A program made the translations under genes and the position numbers. This document shows positions 54,600 to 64,000 of a DNA stretch of 64,000 nt, one piece after another. Source of the stretch: Rhodeus uyekii (taxonomy: Eukaryota > Chordata > Actinopteri > Cypriniformes > Acheilognathidae). Numbering within the stretch: the first letter of the stretch is position 1; the number at the start of each line of letters is the position of its first letter. The DNA lies in the NCBI GenBank assembly GCA_037043235.1, contig JAWRVZ010000056.1, positions 3,563,001 through 3,627,000 of the forward strand, written 5' to 3'. A model generated the notes under the pieces. It was not told the origin of the DNA. It saw nothing but the letters and a program-made list of their open reading frames with translations, and made no database searches.

Positions 54600-54960
54600 T
54601 CCTTGATCTGCTAAGGCCATTGGCATTCTTAACTTTCTAGCTCATTCTCTAGATCTGTTATGCAAACACAGGAACCTGGTGCTCAGGCATGTCAGGCATC
54701 TTCAGGTCAACTGTAGAGCATCTCTTTTGTTGGTATGAAGTTGAGTCAATATGACGGCATGACATATTTCCACTGAAAGCATTTCCACGGCAACAATAAT
54801 CAGAGGCTCCTGAAGCATGTGGCATTCATAGCGACGCCGCTCGGATTGATATATATGAGACCACTTCTGCACTAGCTATATGGGCATGGCGTGGCACACT
54901 CCGTCTGACCATCACACAGATGTGTCGCCAAAATTTCAGCCCCTAGGCCATACGCAGAGC
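54600..54960 (+). pseudogene. DIRS RT remnant
   Basis: One frame gives HVAFIA(T/S)PLGLIYMRPLLHQ at about 54818-54875, the segment that precedes RNase H in DIRS Pol; a related sequence occurs in the copy at 40918-41468. Upstream translation is too decayed to place. Confidence 0.55.
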
Positions 54961-55059
54961 TTCAGAAGCTTTAATCAGCTCTTTTTCTGCTTTAGAGGTC
55001 AACAGAAGGGAAAGATTGTCTCTAAACGCAGGTTGGCCCACTGAAGAGTGATGTACCAG

Positions 55060-55330
55060 TCATAAGGCGTACCATGCCCCCAAAGGGTAAGGGAAACTCA
55101 AGTTTGCCTCTGAATGAATTGCCTCTACCCGAATTGGAGCGCGGCACCTCTTTGTCAGACATCTCCAGAGCTGTGGGATGGGCAACACCTAATACCTTTG
55201 CGAAATTCTACAATCTGGAAGACTATTATTCTTTGGGCTCACATGGGGCACTGGGAAGGTTACAACTATATGACTGTATGAAGGCAGTTGCCAAAAGGGC
55301 CACAACTTTACCAATATCTTCGACATAACA
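55060..55330 (+). pseudogene. DIRS tyrosine recombinase C-terminal remnant
   Basis: The 84-codon frame 55074-55328 carries LSDISRAVGWATPNTFAKFY (about residues 27-46), matching the end of the recombinase where the catalytic tyrosine is expected in the FxxxY/FARFY context. The upstream half of the frame is not recognisable and the arginine and histidine catalytic positions are not present. The frame itself ends in a regular stop. Confidence 0.6.
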
Positions 55331-55430
55331 TTGAGAGTGACTGATGTTACTACATGTTATCGACAGTCAGTTTTTGACGTATCATCTTTCCCTCCATCAG
55401 GGAAAGACGGTGACACCAGTAACCAATATA

Positions 55431-57084
55431 TTTTAATATAAATCTGCTTTATAACAAAGTTCCATTTTAAAATTGTGTTTGCTGTGTAAAAATATAAAAA
55501 AAGAAATCTTAATTTTTTATGTAGCTCAATTTTTGTGTTCCAAATACTTGCAATTTATGAGTATACTTTTGATAAAAGAAGTAAATATGACAAGTCATTT
55601 TTTTGCATAAATATACATGGACACAGTGGGTGACTCAAAGTGAGGTTTAAAGAACATGAAGATTAAATTATTCTACAAAACGTCTCTCTCGCTGACATTT
55701 ACTTCAATTGAACTTATATGACCTTTAATGGCCTTTCCATAATAATCAGCACAAAGTGAGTTGTCTGAACTGAGACAGGCTTCAAAATGGATCATTGTCA
55801 TAATCATAAGTCCCTATCAAATTCATTTCACTACCATTTGAAAAGAATCATATATGTTGCAATTTCATAGAGAAACAGAAGACTATACTATATAAATTGA
55901 GCTTACAAATAAAGAAGGGAGCAAAAAAATCTTTCAAAACATTTCAACAGCGCTGTCAACTGTGTATGGGAAATAATTCTGGTCACTTACCCTGTAGAGT
56001 TTGGATTGGGGCAGAGATGTCACCTTCTGACAGGAGAGTTTAGGTGCACCCCAGCCTGAAGCTTCAGTTGGCATGGAGACAGAACATCAGACTGGTTGAT
56101 ACTGCCCCAGCCTGCGGGCACACAAACAAATGTAAAGACAGACCTGTTTGATCCCAAGAATCAAAGTCTGAAGTACCACTCTCTTTCCATCAACAAATGA
56201 ATAATTCATCTTTGATTTGTAAAAAGAAAAAAAAAAAGAAAAAAAGATCATAAGCGTAATATTAGCTGCCAACAGCGCTACACTTGACAATAATTTAAAA
56301 CTTCTGAAATAACTTGCTCCATCCAAAGCTTATAAACAAATATGTCTTAGGCTGCTGTTGGATTTAATCTTGAAACTGCAGAAGCTATTGAAGGACTCCA
56401 GGGCTAGAGTGTCTCATAGCAGTATGAAAGATTACCAAACCAAGTTTGTTGATCCAACAGGTCATTATAAGCAGAAATGTTACTCTTGAAGTCATTCTAT
56501 TTGCAGCCATTAGAAAACATGACCACAAACCATTCACTGACTGTCTGATCCATACTACATGCATAAACTGCATTACCTGACAAAATCCCCAGTTTCAAAA
56601 TGAATGACTGGCTTCTATACAATTTTCCGGTCTCACAACATTTAACAAATATTCAAGACTCAAAAAAGTCATGACATTCAATCTTGAAAGATATTTAAGA
56701 GTTATGTTGGAGAAACTTGGCCGTAAACTAAATATCACTATCATAGATATTCTATTATTAAAGTGTGCATTTTATGTTTCTAATATTGTTTTGGAGTTTA
56801 TTTGTTTTATCGTTGTCTCCTACAACAGGTTTGCATGCATCAAAGGTCAAATAAACAATTTAATATTCTCATAATATACACTATACATCACCACATTTTC
56901 CAATGATTCTCAAGTGCCAAATCATTCAATCCCTCCATTCCAAGAGCCTATTCAGCTCTGATTGGCCAATCCGTTACGATTGGTCTACCGCTTACAGCGC
57001 ATATTGGAAGCTCAACCCCCATTACCATAACTAAACTTCAGCCCCGGATGCTTCCTAAAGCCAGCGCTTCCACTAAGATTTTTT
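55431..57084. other. Intergenic DNA, no gene seen
   Basis: An A-rich tract lies at 56221-56246. Frames at 56087-56874 are at background length. The GC content rises from about 56930. Confidence 0.4.
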
Positions 57085-57175
57085 TTTTGGAAGTCCAGAC
57101 TTCCAGATGTTAGTTTTTGGAAGTCCCATGTATTATCTTTGGAAGTCCCAGGTATTATTTTTGGAAGTCCCTGTT
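57085..57175. repeat. Short minisatellite, ~23-bp unit
   Basis: Four copies of 'ttggaagtccca' with a 'tgtattat' spacer at about 57087, 57117, 57139 and 57161. Confidence 0.75.
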
Positions 57176-57341
57176 ACAGTACTACTACGTCGTAAAGCAC
57201 AATAATTTTATGCCTGTTACATATAAAATGTACTAGAAAAGATACATAGGTCTATGTCAAGGTTAATTAGCATAAACTCCGCCCATTACTATTATTGCTT
57301 GGTCTATCATTTCTTCGAAGCGTAGACGTTCTCGTAAGATC

Positions 57342-57343
<2 letters not shown>

Positions 57344-57372
<29 letters not shown>
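57344..57372. repeat. (TA)n microsatellite, left half
   Basis: About fourteen TA units directly abutting the left end of the Tigger-like element. Confidence 0.9.
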
Positions 57373-57375
<3 letters not shown>

Positions 57376-58159
57376 TAGTACCTCGGTTTACGAGCGACTT
57401 AGTATACGAGCAAATCGGTTTACGAGCATGGATTTACGAGCAAATTTTTCCCTCACCCACTCGCATTTTTGTCATAACGTCCCATCGTCGCGGGCATTTT
57501 TACTGGAAATATCCTAATAACAGCCTCTCATAACACAGTCACGCAGTTCCAACTCCTTTATCACCCCTTAAATCATTCATTCTCTCAGCCTCCCTTTGTT
57601 TGGCTGCATCATTCACCACATATCACTTTTAGAAGTGATAACATGAATTAATTGTGATAACTAATGTTCACGTAGTGACATATATATGTGGTTCATGAAT
57701 TCATTTGTCATGAATTTCATTCAATTGTCTCCTAGTTCTGCCTGTCTGTGTGAGTGCCTGTCTGTGTGAGTGGGACACCTGATTGTTATATCATCTGCCT
57801 CACTTCTATCCACTCCAGAGCTTGCGGTGGTCGCGGTGGGGTGTTTTCCTCCTTCGTCTCTCATCTCCTTCATGCCAGCAGACGCTGCTCAAAGTGAGTT
57901 ACAGTAAATTTTCAAGTATTTTTAGAGTTTAATTGTCAATTACTAATTAGTATTTATATGAGATCTTAATGTTTATAATTTTAACTGTAATTAATAGGGT
58001 AAAACAAAAACAAAATATTTAAAATGGGCATTTATGGTCGTGTGGAACGAATTAATTGATTTTTAATGCATTCTTATGGGGGGAATTGTTTTGGTGTACG
58101 AGCATTTTGGTTTACGAGCTCGCTCTTGGAACGAATTAAACTCGTAAACCGAGGTATTA

Positions 58160-58162
<3 letters not shown>
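57373..58162. mobile_element. Non-autonomous Tigger-like element inserted in (TA)n
   Basis: Left end CAGTAGTACCTCGGTTTACG and reverse-complemented right end CAGTAATACCTCGGTTTACG differ at one of 20 positions. TA lies on each side, and both flanks are TA microsatellite, so the element landed in a TA tract and split it. Near both ends 'tttacgag' and 'tacgagca' recur several times as subterminal motifs. The 790-bp interior has no transposase. Good end identity suggests a younger insertion than 14259-15302. Confidence 0.85.

Positions 58163-58206
<44 letters not shown>
58163..58206. repeat. (TA)n microsatellite, right half
   Basis: About twenty TA units directly abutting the right end of the Tigger-like element. 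Confidence 0.9.
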
Positions 58207-58212
<6 letters not shown>

Positions 58213-59388
58213 CGGTAGTAGATGAAGGATCCGTAGTGGTAGATAATTAACATATCCACAAATTTCACGGAGGCGGAGCATTCCGTATCATGCACAGATA
58301 ACCAGGCTATTTTGGGGAGTTTCGGGAAAGTTTACCCGTCAATATAACACATCTCTCACAGTTTCGCGATCCCCGCACGTTTGTGCATAGTTATCAATTA
58401 GTTTATGGCCATAGCTCTCGCTGTTGGCTTTCGCGATCCCCGCAGTAGGCGGAGTTTCAGTAGTTCGCGGGAATTACCATAGTTACATCACTAGTGTACA
58501 TCTTGACAGGAGTTGTATGGCGAAAGAGATTAAGTGACCTGCTGTGTCCTTATCAATGGAGTCGCTTAGCATACACGCCTACGGCGCATGTGGTGATTTA
58601 CAATGCATTTGGTCACTTTGCAATGCACATGTACGTCGAGCGCTCTGTGATCTGGTGTAAAACCATTAAACATGACGTCCTGCGGACTTCCTGAACTGAA
58701 AATTTCGGCGTACGCTGGCGATTTTCGGACGTAAATTACGCCCGGACGCCCGTTAACGGAGGCGCTGCTAAAGCACAGCGACTGTACACACTGTATAGAC
58801 AGTAACAATGGCATCCATTTTACCATAACTGATTGAAATGTGAGAACAAACCTCATTGGTTCTGCATGGCACAGGAGAAATAACATTATTGGCTTTCAAT
58901 TGAGGGATAGAAATCTCTTTATTTTATTAAAATATCTTCATTTGTTTTCCAAAAATGTATGAAAATCTTATAGTTTGGGAACAATATGAAGGAGAGTAAT
59001 TTATAACAGAATTTTCATTTTTAATAAATTAACACTTTAAATCACCTACTGATGAGTAAATCTTTGTCTTGACACTGTGCATCATATTAGTCTCACTGAT
59101 ACCACAGCCAGTGCCCAATCTTGAACCATTCTGCATGTTCCCATCATGGGGGTGGGAGGTATTCCATATCAATCCCTAAAATGTGCTGTTCTCAAACCAA
59201 GATCTGCTAACATCAGGGGCATAGCGAGTACTTACAATAAGCTTACTGAGAATTGTATCTATTGTACTTTCTGAAAATGCATTAAAACAGCTTGTGATTC
59301 TATAAAGACATTGAATTAGAAACTTGTAAGCCTCAAACACTATGATGTGCTATTTGTGGGCAGATTCTGTAGTCAGTTAAATTATCAT
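58207..59388. other. CpG-rich patch followed by intergenic DNA
   Basis: 58210-58770 is noticeably CpG-rich with two copies of 'tttcgcgatccccgc' (58361 and 58430) about 70 bp apart and several 'ggcggag' words. It may be a transposon body but I see no ends. The overlapping frames 58494-58886 run through it on both strands. From 58800 on the DNA is AT-rich and unremarkable. Confidence 0.35.
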
Positions 59389-59643
59389 TGGTAATACAAA
59401 ATCACGTTTCATTAGTTTACATGAACACTACTTCTACAACATTTATTAATCTATGTTAATTTCAGAATTTTCTAATGCATGATTGAAATCAAAAGTTGTA
59501 CTTGTTAACATTAGTTACTGCACTATGAACTAACATGCACCGTGAATTGCCAATGAATGACAATTTTTATTAACTAACAAAGATTAATTAGTTCATACAT
59601 TAACTAATGTTAACAAGTGAGACCGTATTGTAAAGTGTTACCA
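59389..59643. mobile_element. MITE with ~35-bp diverged terminal inverted repeats
   Basis: The left end 'tggtaatacaaaatcacgtt' and the reverse-complemented right end 'tggtaacactttacaatacg' match in most positions and continue with 'catt/act...agtttacat' and 'gttaacat'. The interior contains 'attaactaatgttaacaagt' typical of a dispersed cyprinid MITE. 255 bp, non-coding. Target duplication not clear. Confidence 0.7.
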
Positions 59644-60355
59644 TTTTATTTGTTAAATAGGTATGATCAAAAGAGAAGGGCTGGCTGGTGGGAGACTTTA
59701 GGAGGAGTATTCATTGAGTATATAATTGAATTTGGCAGCTGCCATTCCTTGGTCACCCAGAAAGTGCTAATAAAATGAAACATTTCTTAAGTGGAGCAAT
59801 AGCTGAAGCAAAATCACACCTTTTGGGGGCACAGCATACACAAAATGAAGACAGAGCATAACTGCACACGCATTTAAGTATAATTTATTTCTGAATTTTG
59901 TTTTACCTTGACAAAGGCTGATTTTGTCAGCCGAAATGTCGAAAATAAAATATTACTAATATTATTATATTAGTTATAATTATTATATTTTTATTTATTT
60001 AACAACAAATTACATTATAATAAAATAAGATTAAAGATTAAAACATTTTTTTTAAAATAAATAAATAATTGTCTGCTATTAAATAGGTATGGGGAAATGT
60101 TTTATTTATTCTGTGTTCAGAAAAAAAGGCAATAAGGCTTCAGAAGAAAATCAAGGTGGGTCCTACTTCACACAGTTCAAATATGTTGTAAAGGGGTAAA
60201 TTAACTCCAGGTCATCATTTGCTAATAATTGCGATGGCAACATATTTATGGAAAGCATAAATTTAAGCTGCTTTATTTAAGCAGCTCAAAAGCTTTCCAC
60301 ATTGAATTTAAGATTCTTAAAAAAATAAATCACCAATTCATGAGATCTCTGGTTC
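59644..60355. other. Intergenic DNA containing a hammerhead-like motif
   Basis: AT-rich. See the separate entry at 59905-59948. Confidence 0.4.
59905..59948 (+). ncRNA. Possible decayed hammerhead-type ribozyme motif
   Basis: A perfect 6-bp hairpin GGCTGA-TTTTG-TCAGCC is followed immediately by CGAAATGTCG, and preceded by CCTTGACAAA. In hammerhead ribozymes of Penelope-like elements a CUGANGA box precedes stem II and GAAA follows it. GAAA and stem II are intact here; the CUGANGA-like box (TTGACAA) carries changes that should abolish activity. No Penelope RT or GIY-YIG frame is nearby. The call is pattern-based. Confidence 0.25.
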
Positions 60356-60480
60356 TGTAACACTTGTTCCTGTCTGTCTGGGTCTTCTTTGTTACTTCCT
60401 GTCAGTCTTGTTATTGTTTCACTTCATATCATCGTTTCACTGTCCTAGTCTCATCAGCTGTTCCTCATCCCGTGTCTCCC

Positions 60481-60488
60481 TATATATT
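60481..60488 (+). promoter_or_regulatory. TATA-like element of solo LTR
   Basis: TATATATT in the U3 position, in the same relative place as TATATAAG at 10018 in the related fragment. Confidence 0.4.
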
Positions 60489-60787
60489 CCCTCCTGTGTT
60501 CATTTGTCTTTGTCGGTTTTTGAAATTAGTGATGTTGTTAGTTGTGTTTGGATGTCCTGCCTATCTTCCAGAGTTTCTCCTAAGTTTTGTTTAGTTCAGT
60601 TAATGCACATGCATTCTTCTTTGTTTTGTTATTTAAAGTGTTTTATTTGAATGTAATAATGTTAATGTTCAAGTGTGTGGATGTCTCCTGTTCTCCTGCT
60701 GTGATTCTTGTTCTGAGTTACGTTTAGTTCTGTTTTTGCACAGGTGTGCTTTTTTTTGTTTATATTTAAAGATGTTTGGTTTTGTTT

Positions 60788-60793
60788 AATAAA
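60788..60793 (+). terminator. Polyadenylation signal of solo LTR
   Basis: AATAAA 79 bp before the LTR end, after a T/G-rich stretch. Confidence 0.55.
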
Positions 60794-60877
60794 AGTGAGT
60801 TTGAGTTAAACCTGCAACTTCCTAGTTCCTCCTCGCTCCGCATTGCACACATTCTGCAACTCATTCATGACAGGTTC

Positions 60878-63800
60878 ACATTCATTACTTTCTTTTATAG
60901 AATCTTAAGGGAAGAGTCAACATTTTGATAATTTTTTATTAATTCATACTGTGTGCTTATTATCTGGCAGATTATTTCTAAAGCTATGAGACTACGTTTG
61001 GTTTGATTTAGATTTTTAAATCAGTTGATCCTGTTGGTTAAAGTTTAACTGCAGCTTTGCCTTTCTTTTCTGTCATTCTACACTTACTTTAACTGATATT
61101 ATCATGTGATATTGTTAGACTGAATGACAACATTGAACATACCATTCCTTGACCTTTAGTGATCTGGCGCCACTGAAAATAAATTTACTCATGCACACTT
61201 ACATAAACAGCTCATTGATAGAAGCAACACAAAAAAAGCACACTTAACCTAGAAAGATAGACAGACAGATGGGTAGATAGACAGCAATTACAACATTCAT
61301 AGACCATTCAGAAATACAATTCTATTACTCTCTGACTACGTGAATGCTCTGTAGGGTGTAAAGTCAACAAAGCACAATATCCTTGATAATAGAGGTATTA
61401 ATGAGAATTCATTAACAATGAAATGCTTGAATAATAAAGATCGAGAATGAAGGAAAAGAGAAAGAGTATATCAGCTATCAAGTCTCTTAAAATGCAAAAT
61501 GTATGAGTATCTCTCTCTTGTTTAAGACTCTGCCTGAGCCAAACAATAGACCACCACAGAGCCAAAAAAGGACCACGGAAAATAATTGATACAATCCAAC
61601 AAAGACAGTTCCTCCGTAATGACAGAAGAATCCACCGTGCGAAAAATATGTGCGGCATGGCCTTATCATTCAGGGTCATATTCATATGGCAGTCTTAATA
61701 TTGCCCACAAATTAAATTGATTATGATGTGCCAGAAATAATGAATTGCTATGCTCATTCTGTTTTGTAAGTGTAAGTGGCAACACACTGTGAGTAAACCT
61801 GTGCAGACCAAAGAACTTTGTCTTGTCTATTTTAGGTTAAACATGACTTACACATGCTATATCAGTTATGCCTTATTAAAACTTTCAAGAGGACGATGGC
61901 AGAAATGTTTACAGCTTGTTTGCATTGTCATTTATGGTGAAAGCATTCTTGAGAATGATGAGATCGCAGACTGTCATCGGCTACAATGTACAATATATTG
62001 ATACAACCTTCCATGTGCTGGGAGTAGATTAATATAAAGCTATAATCAACACTTCACAATTCTGAAATCTTGACAGTTGTAATAGTAAAGATGTACAAAA
62101 AGTAATCGAGATCAATTAATCAATTGTACTGTAATATAAACACTATTGTAATTCTTTAACCACTTTTTGGCATGAGTAAAATCTGCAGCATCTGAGGCAG
62201 AATGTAAAGCCTTTTTGTGAATTATGAGAAAAAAGAAACAAATAAGTTGATCAGGGAACGACAGAATTCATTTCATCCTTCCAACTGAATACAGATTGTA
62301 CTTACGTTTTCTTGAGATGAACCCAGAACCCAGTTTTGACAAATTAATTGGGACACACAATTTCTGTTCATGTCAGACATGAACAAAACTCTGCTACAGC
62401 ATGGAACCCAACAAACTGAGCATGACACCACAAACTGAACCAGCGATGAAACGAAAAGAGTATCTGTGACAAATATAGGATAGCAGATTTATTTCAAATT
62501 CATCTCATTATTTAGAGTGTCCTGTATGTCCCTGTTATTTACTCTACAAGACACAGCATCACTTTTAATGGTCTAATGTCAGGCGAGAGATGTTGTTTTG
62601 TATTGAGAGCCTCTCAGAAGCATTTGCTTATAAAGTAAATGTGCAGTGGGATCAAATTAAAATCAGACTCTAGTGTTTGAGGTGCTTTCTGGGCCCTGGA
62701 GGTTTTGATATGCCCATATAGGTAAAAAATTATTAGATTACATTAGGAAAATTACATTTATGCATGGTTTGTGAAAAAACAATAAGTCACAGAAATAAGG
62801 CCATACAACCCATAAGGAATATTTGTTCACAAGACTTTTGAGGACTGGATCTTGTAGCTTAGAATTTTTGCTTTTTGTTTAGAAACAATGTGAAAACCAG
62901 TCACACACACAAAAAAAAAAAATAAAATATATATATATATATATATATATTGATTTAAAATTTGTAAGACGTTTGTTTTGTCACAAAGGCATGAATAATC
63001 ACCTCTCATTGCTTTCATATTCAATTAAAAGTAGACAGGCTTGCTAAAGACATATTTTTTCATGTCAGTGTGGCAAGTATTTGCTGAGTTTCGTTTCAGA
63101 GAAATTTCAGAGACTGAGACGACAGAGAGGGGCCACGTGTTTATTTCCACTATTTTACAAAAGCACAAAGTTTATGTAGTTATTGTGAGTATACACAAGT
63201 AAAATTAAACCCTTCACACTTTTTAATGATGATTACGGTTTCTGTATGAAAAAATTGACTGAATATTTCATGTCGATTAGCTGCTATGTGGAAAAAAATC
63301 CACCAAAATGTGTCGCCATCTTCGTTGGCCCCAGGGGGATAAAGATGTATGAATGTCGTTGCATTTGATGACATTTATAGGATTATTTTTTATAGAAATG
63401 TATTTTTTAAGTAAAAGTTGTTTAAGGTAAAAGGTCAAGCACACATCCATAAAGCCTTCAACGGCAACGGCACCTGTTCTCATATCATTCAAATGAAACA
63501 AGAGCGCACAAAGCCCTTGCACTAAACTTTCTGAAAGACCTGGTATGTTCTATAATTTCCAAATGTTGTCAGAGCTTGGCAAATATCTTATCATAACCAC
63601 GGTAATGAGTACAAGGCTCTGTCTAAAACATCAATTCATATTTAATTTGATGCAGATGTTATTTCTGAAAGTTTCTAGATTTAAAATAGCTGATGCAGGT
63701 TATCAAATAAACCTGCTGGGTTTGAATGTACCTTGAGATATTACTGTATTTGTTTGAACATAAGGAGGAACAAAAATCTATAAACGCACCTCAGTCAACA

Positions 63801-64000
63801 ATCAAAGAATTCATAAAATTAAATTAGAAGCTTTAGTACATCCTGAAATGGCAGTCCAGTCACTGTTACAGTGTGTCCTAACCAGGTACAATTGTAATCC
63901 AACACCTCATTTATATTGAACATAACAAATGGGCTGTGAAAATATTGGATACCATAAAATTGGATACCATTATGGAAAACCAAATAAGGACTCGTTCACA
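60878..64000. other. Intergenic DNA, no gene seen
   Basis: AT-rich sequence with a (TA)n microsatellite at 62928-62950. Frames at 61398-61685, 61750-62001 and 63277-63522 (81-95 codons) are unrecognised and at background length. No repeat ends identified. Confidence 0.4.
62928..62950. repeat. (TA)n microsatellite
   Basis: About eleven TA units after a poly-A run. Confidence 0.85.

Larger units (their letters stand above)
53130..55430 (+). mobile_element. Second DIRS-type retrotransposon, internally deleted
   Basis: Contains a gag-like ORF1 remnant (about 53130-54240), an RT/RNase H-proximal segment (about 54600-54960) and the C-terminal end of the recombinase (about 55060-55330), followed by 'catcagggaaagacggtgac' of a possible terminal region. 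Most of RT, RNase H and the recombinase are deleted. Multiple frameshifts and stops. All parts lie on the plus strand in the expected order, so one original insertion is likely. Confidence 0.7.
60356..60872 (+). mobile_element. Solo LTR with perfect 5-bp target duplication
   Basis: 517 bp from TGTAACACTTG to TTCATGACA (TG...CA). GGTTC flanks it on both sides (60351-60355 and 60873-60877). It contains a TATA-like TATATATT at 60481-60488, AATAAA at 60788-60793 and a U5 'cctcctcgctccgcattgca'. The fragments at 9891-10165 and 24120-24297 are relatives, the first of its U3/R half and the second of its U5. The overlapping frames 60364-60650 are by-products. Confidence 0.85.

Noticed and set aside
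53130..55330. A host multi-exon gene built from several adjacent ORFs
   Set aside because: The pieces correspond in order to DIRS ORF1, RT and recombinase with frameshifts; no splice sites are needed to explain them.
1..64000. Prokaryotic operon, defence system or phage region
   Set aside because: No tightly packed ORFs or ribosome binding sites, base composition and SINE/LTR/MITE content are those of a fish nuclear genome.

Overview
This 64 kb window looks like non-coding, AT-rich teleost nuclear DNA, most likely from a cypriniform (carp-like) fish. The assignment rests on the mix of repeats: tRNA-derived SINEs including V-SINE type copies, DIRS-type tyrosine-recombinase retrotransposons, Ty3/gypsy-type LTR elements, a short gag-only LTR element of a kind I associate with carp and zebrafish genomes, and many short terminal-inverted-repeat DNA elements. 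It is family-level recognition from memory and was not checked by any search. I see no bacterial, viral or organellar gene content, no rRNA, no CRISPR array and no intact host protein-coding gene. At roughly 62-65% A+T, open frames of 100-125 codons are expected by chance in 64 kb, so I discard most of them.

Layout. 0-10 kb: largely unique DNA with two copies of one TIR element (545-727 truncated, 6907-7191 complete) and a TTAA-flanked piggyBac-like element (3239-4014). 10-20 kb: two LTR fragments near 10 kb and a TA-flanked pogo/Tigger-like element carrying a (CA)n tract (14259-15302), otherwise unique DNA. 20-30 kb: a solo LTR with perfect 5-bp target duplication (20760-21249), a near-perfect 92-bp AT-rich palindrome (22633-22724), a hAT end with an internal tandem duplication (24889-25090), a tRNA-derived SINE (25999-26246), and a hAT-like element (29007-30048) split by a solo LTR. 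30-40 kb: one candidate host exon (30350-30677), a decayed Ty3/gypsy element (32823-36121) and a CACTA-like element (36327-37511). 40-56 kb: the most retroelement-rich part, with three DIRS-type segments, a minus-strand LTR plus gag-like ORF (42723-43766), two V-SINEs in opposite orientations, and a nearly identical ~105-bp repeat pair 4.6 kb apart. 56-64 kb: a second Tigger-like element inserted in a TA microsatellite (57373-58162), a long-TIR MITE (59389-59643), a hammerhead-like motif (59905-59948) and a second solo LTR with perfect 5-bp duplication (60356-60872).

No genes work together here as a pathway. The window is best read as intergenic DNA, a gene desert or a very large intron, shaped by layered transposon insertion. 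The most useful leads are the splice-site-bounded zinc-finger-like candidate exon, the palindrome, the nested insertions with clean target duplications, and the junction between the gag-only LTR element and the duplicated 105-bp repeat. I found no convincing new multi-gene system.
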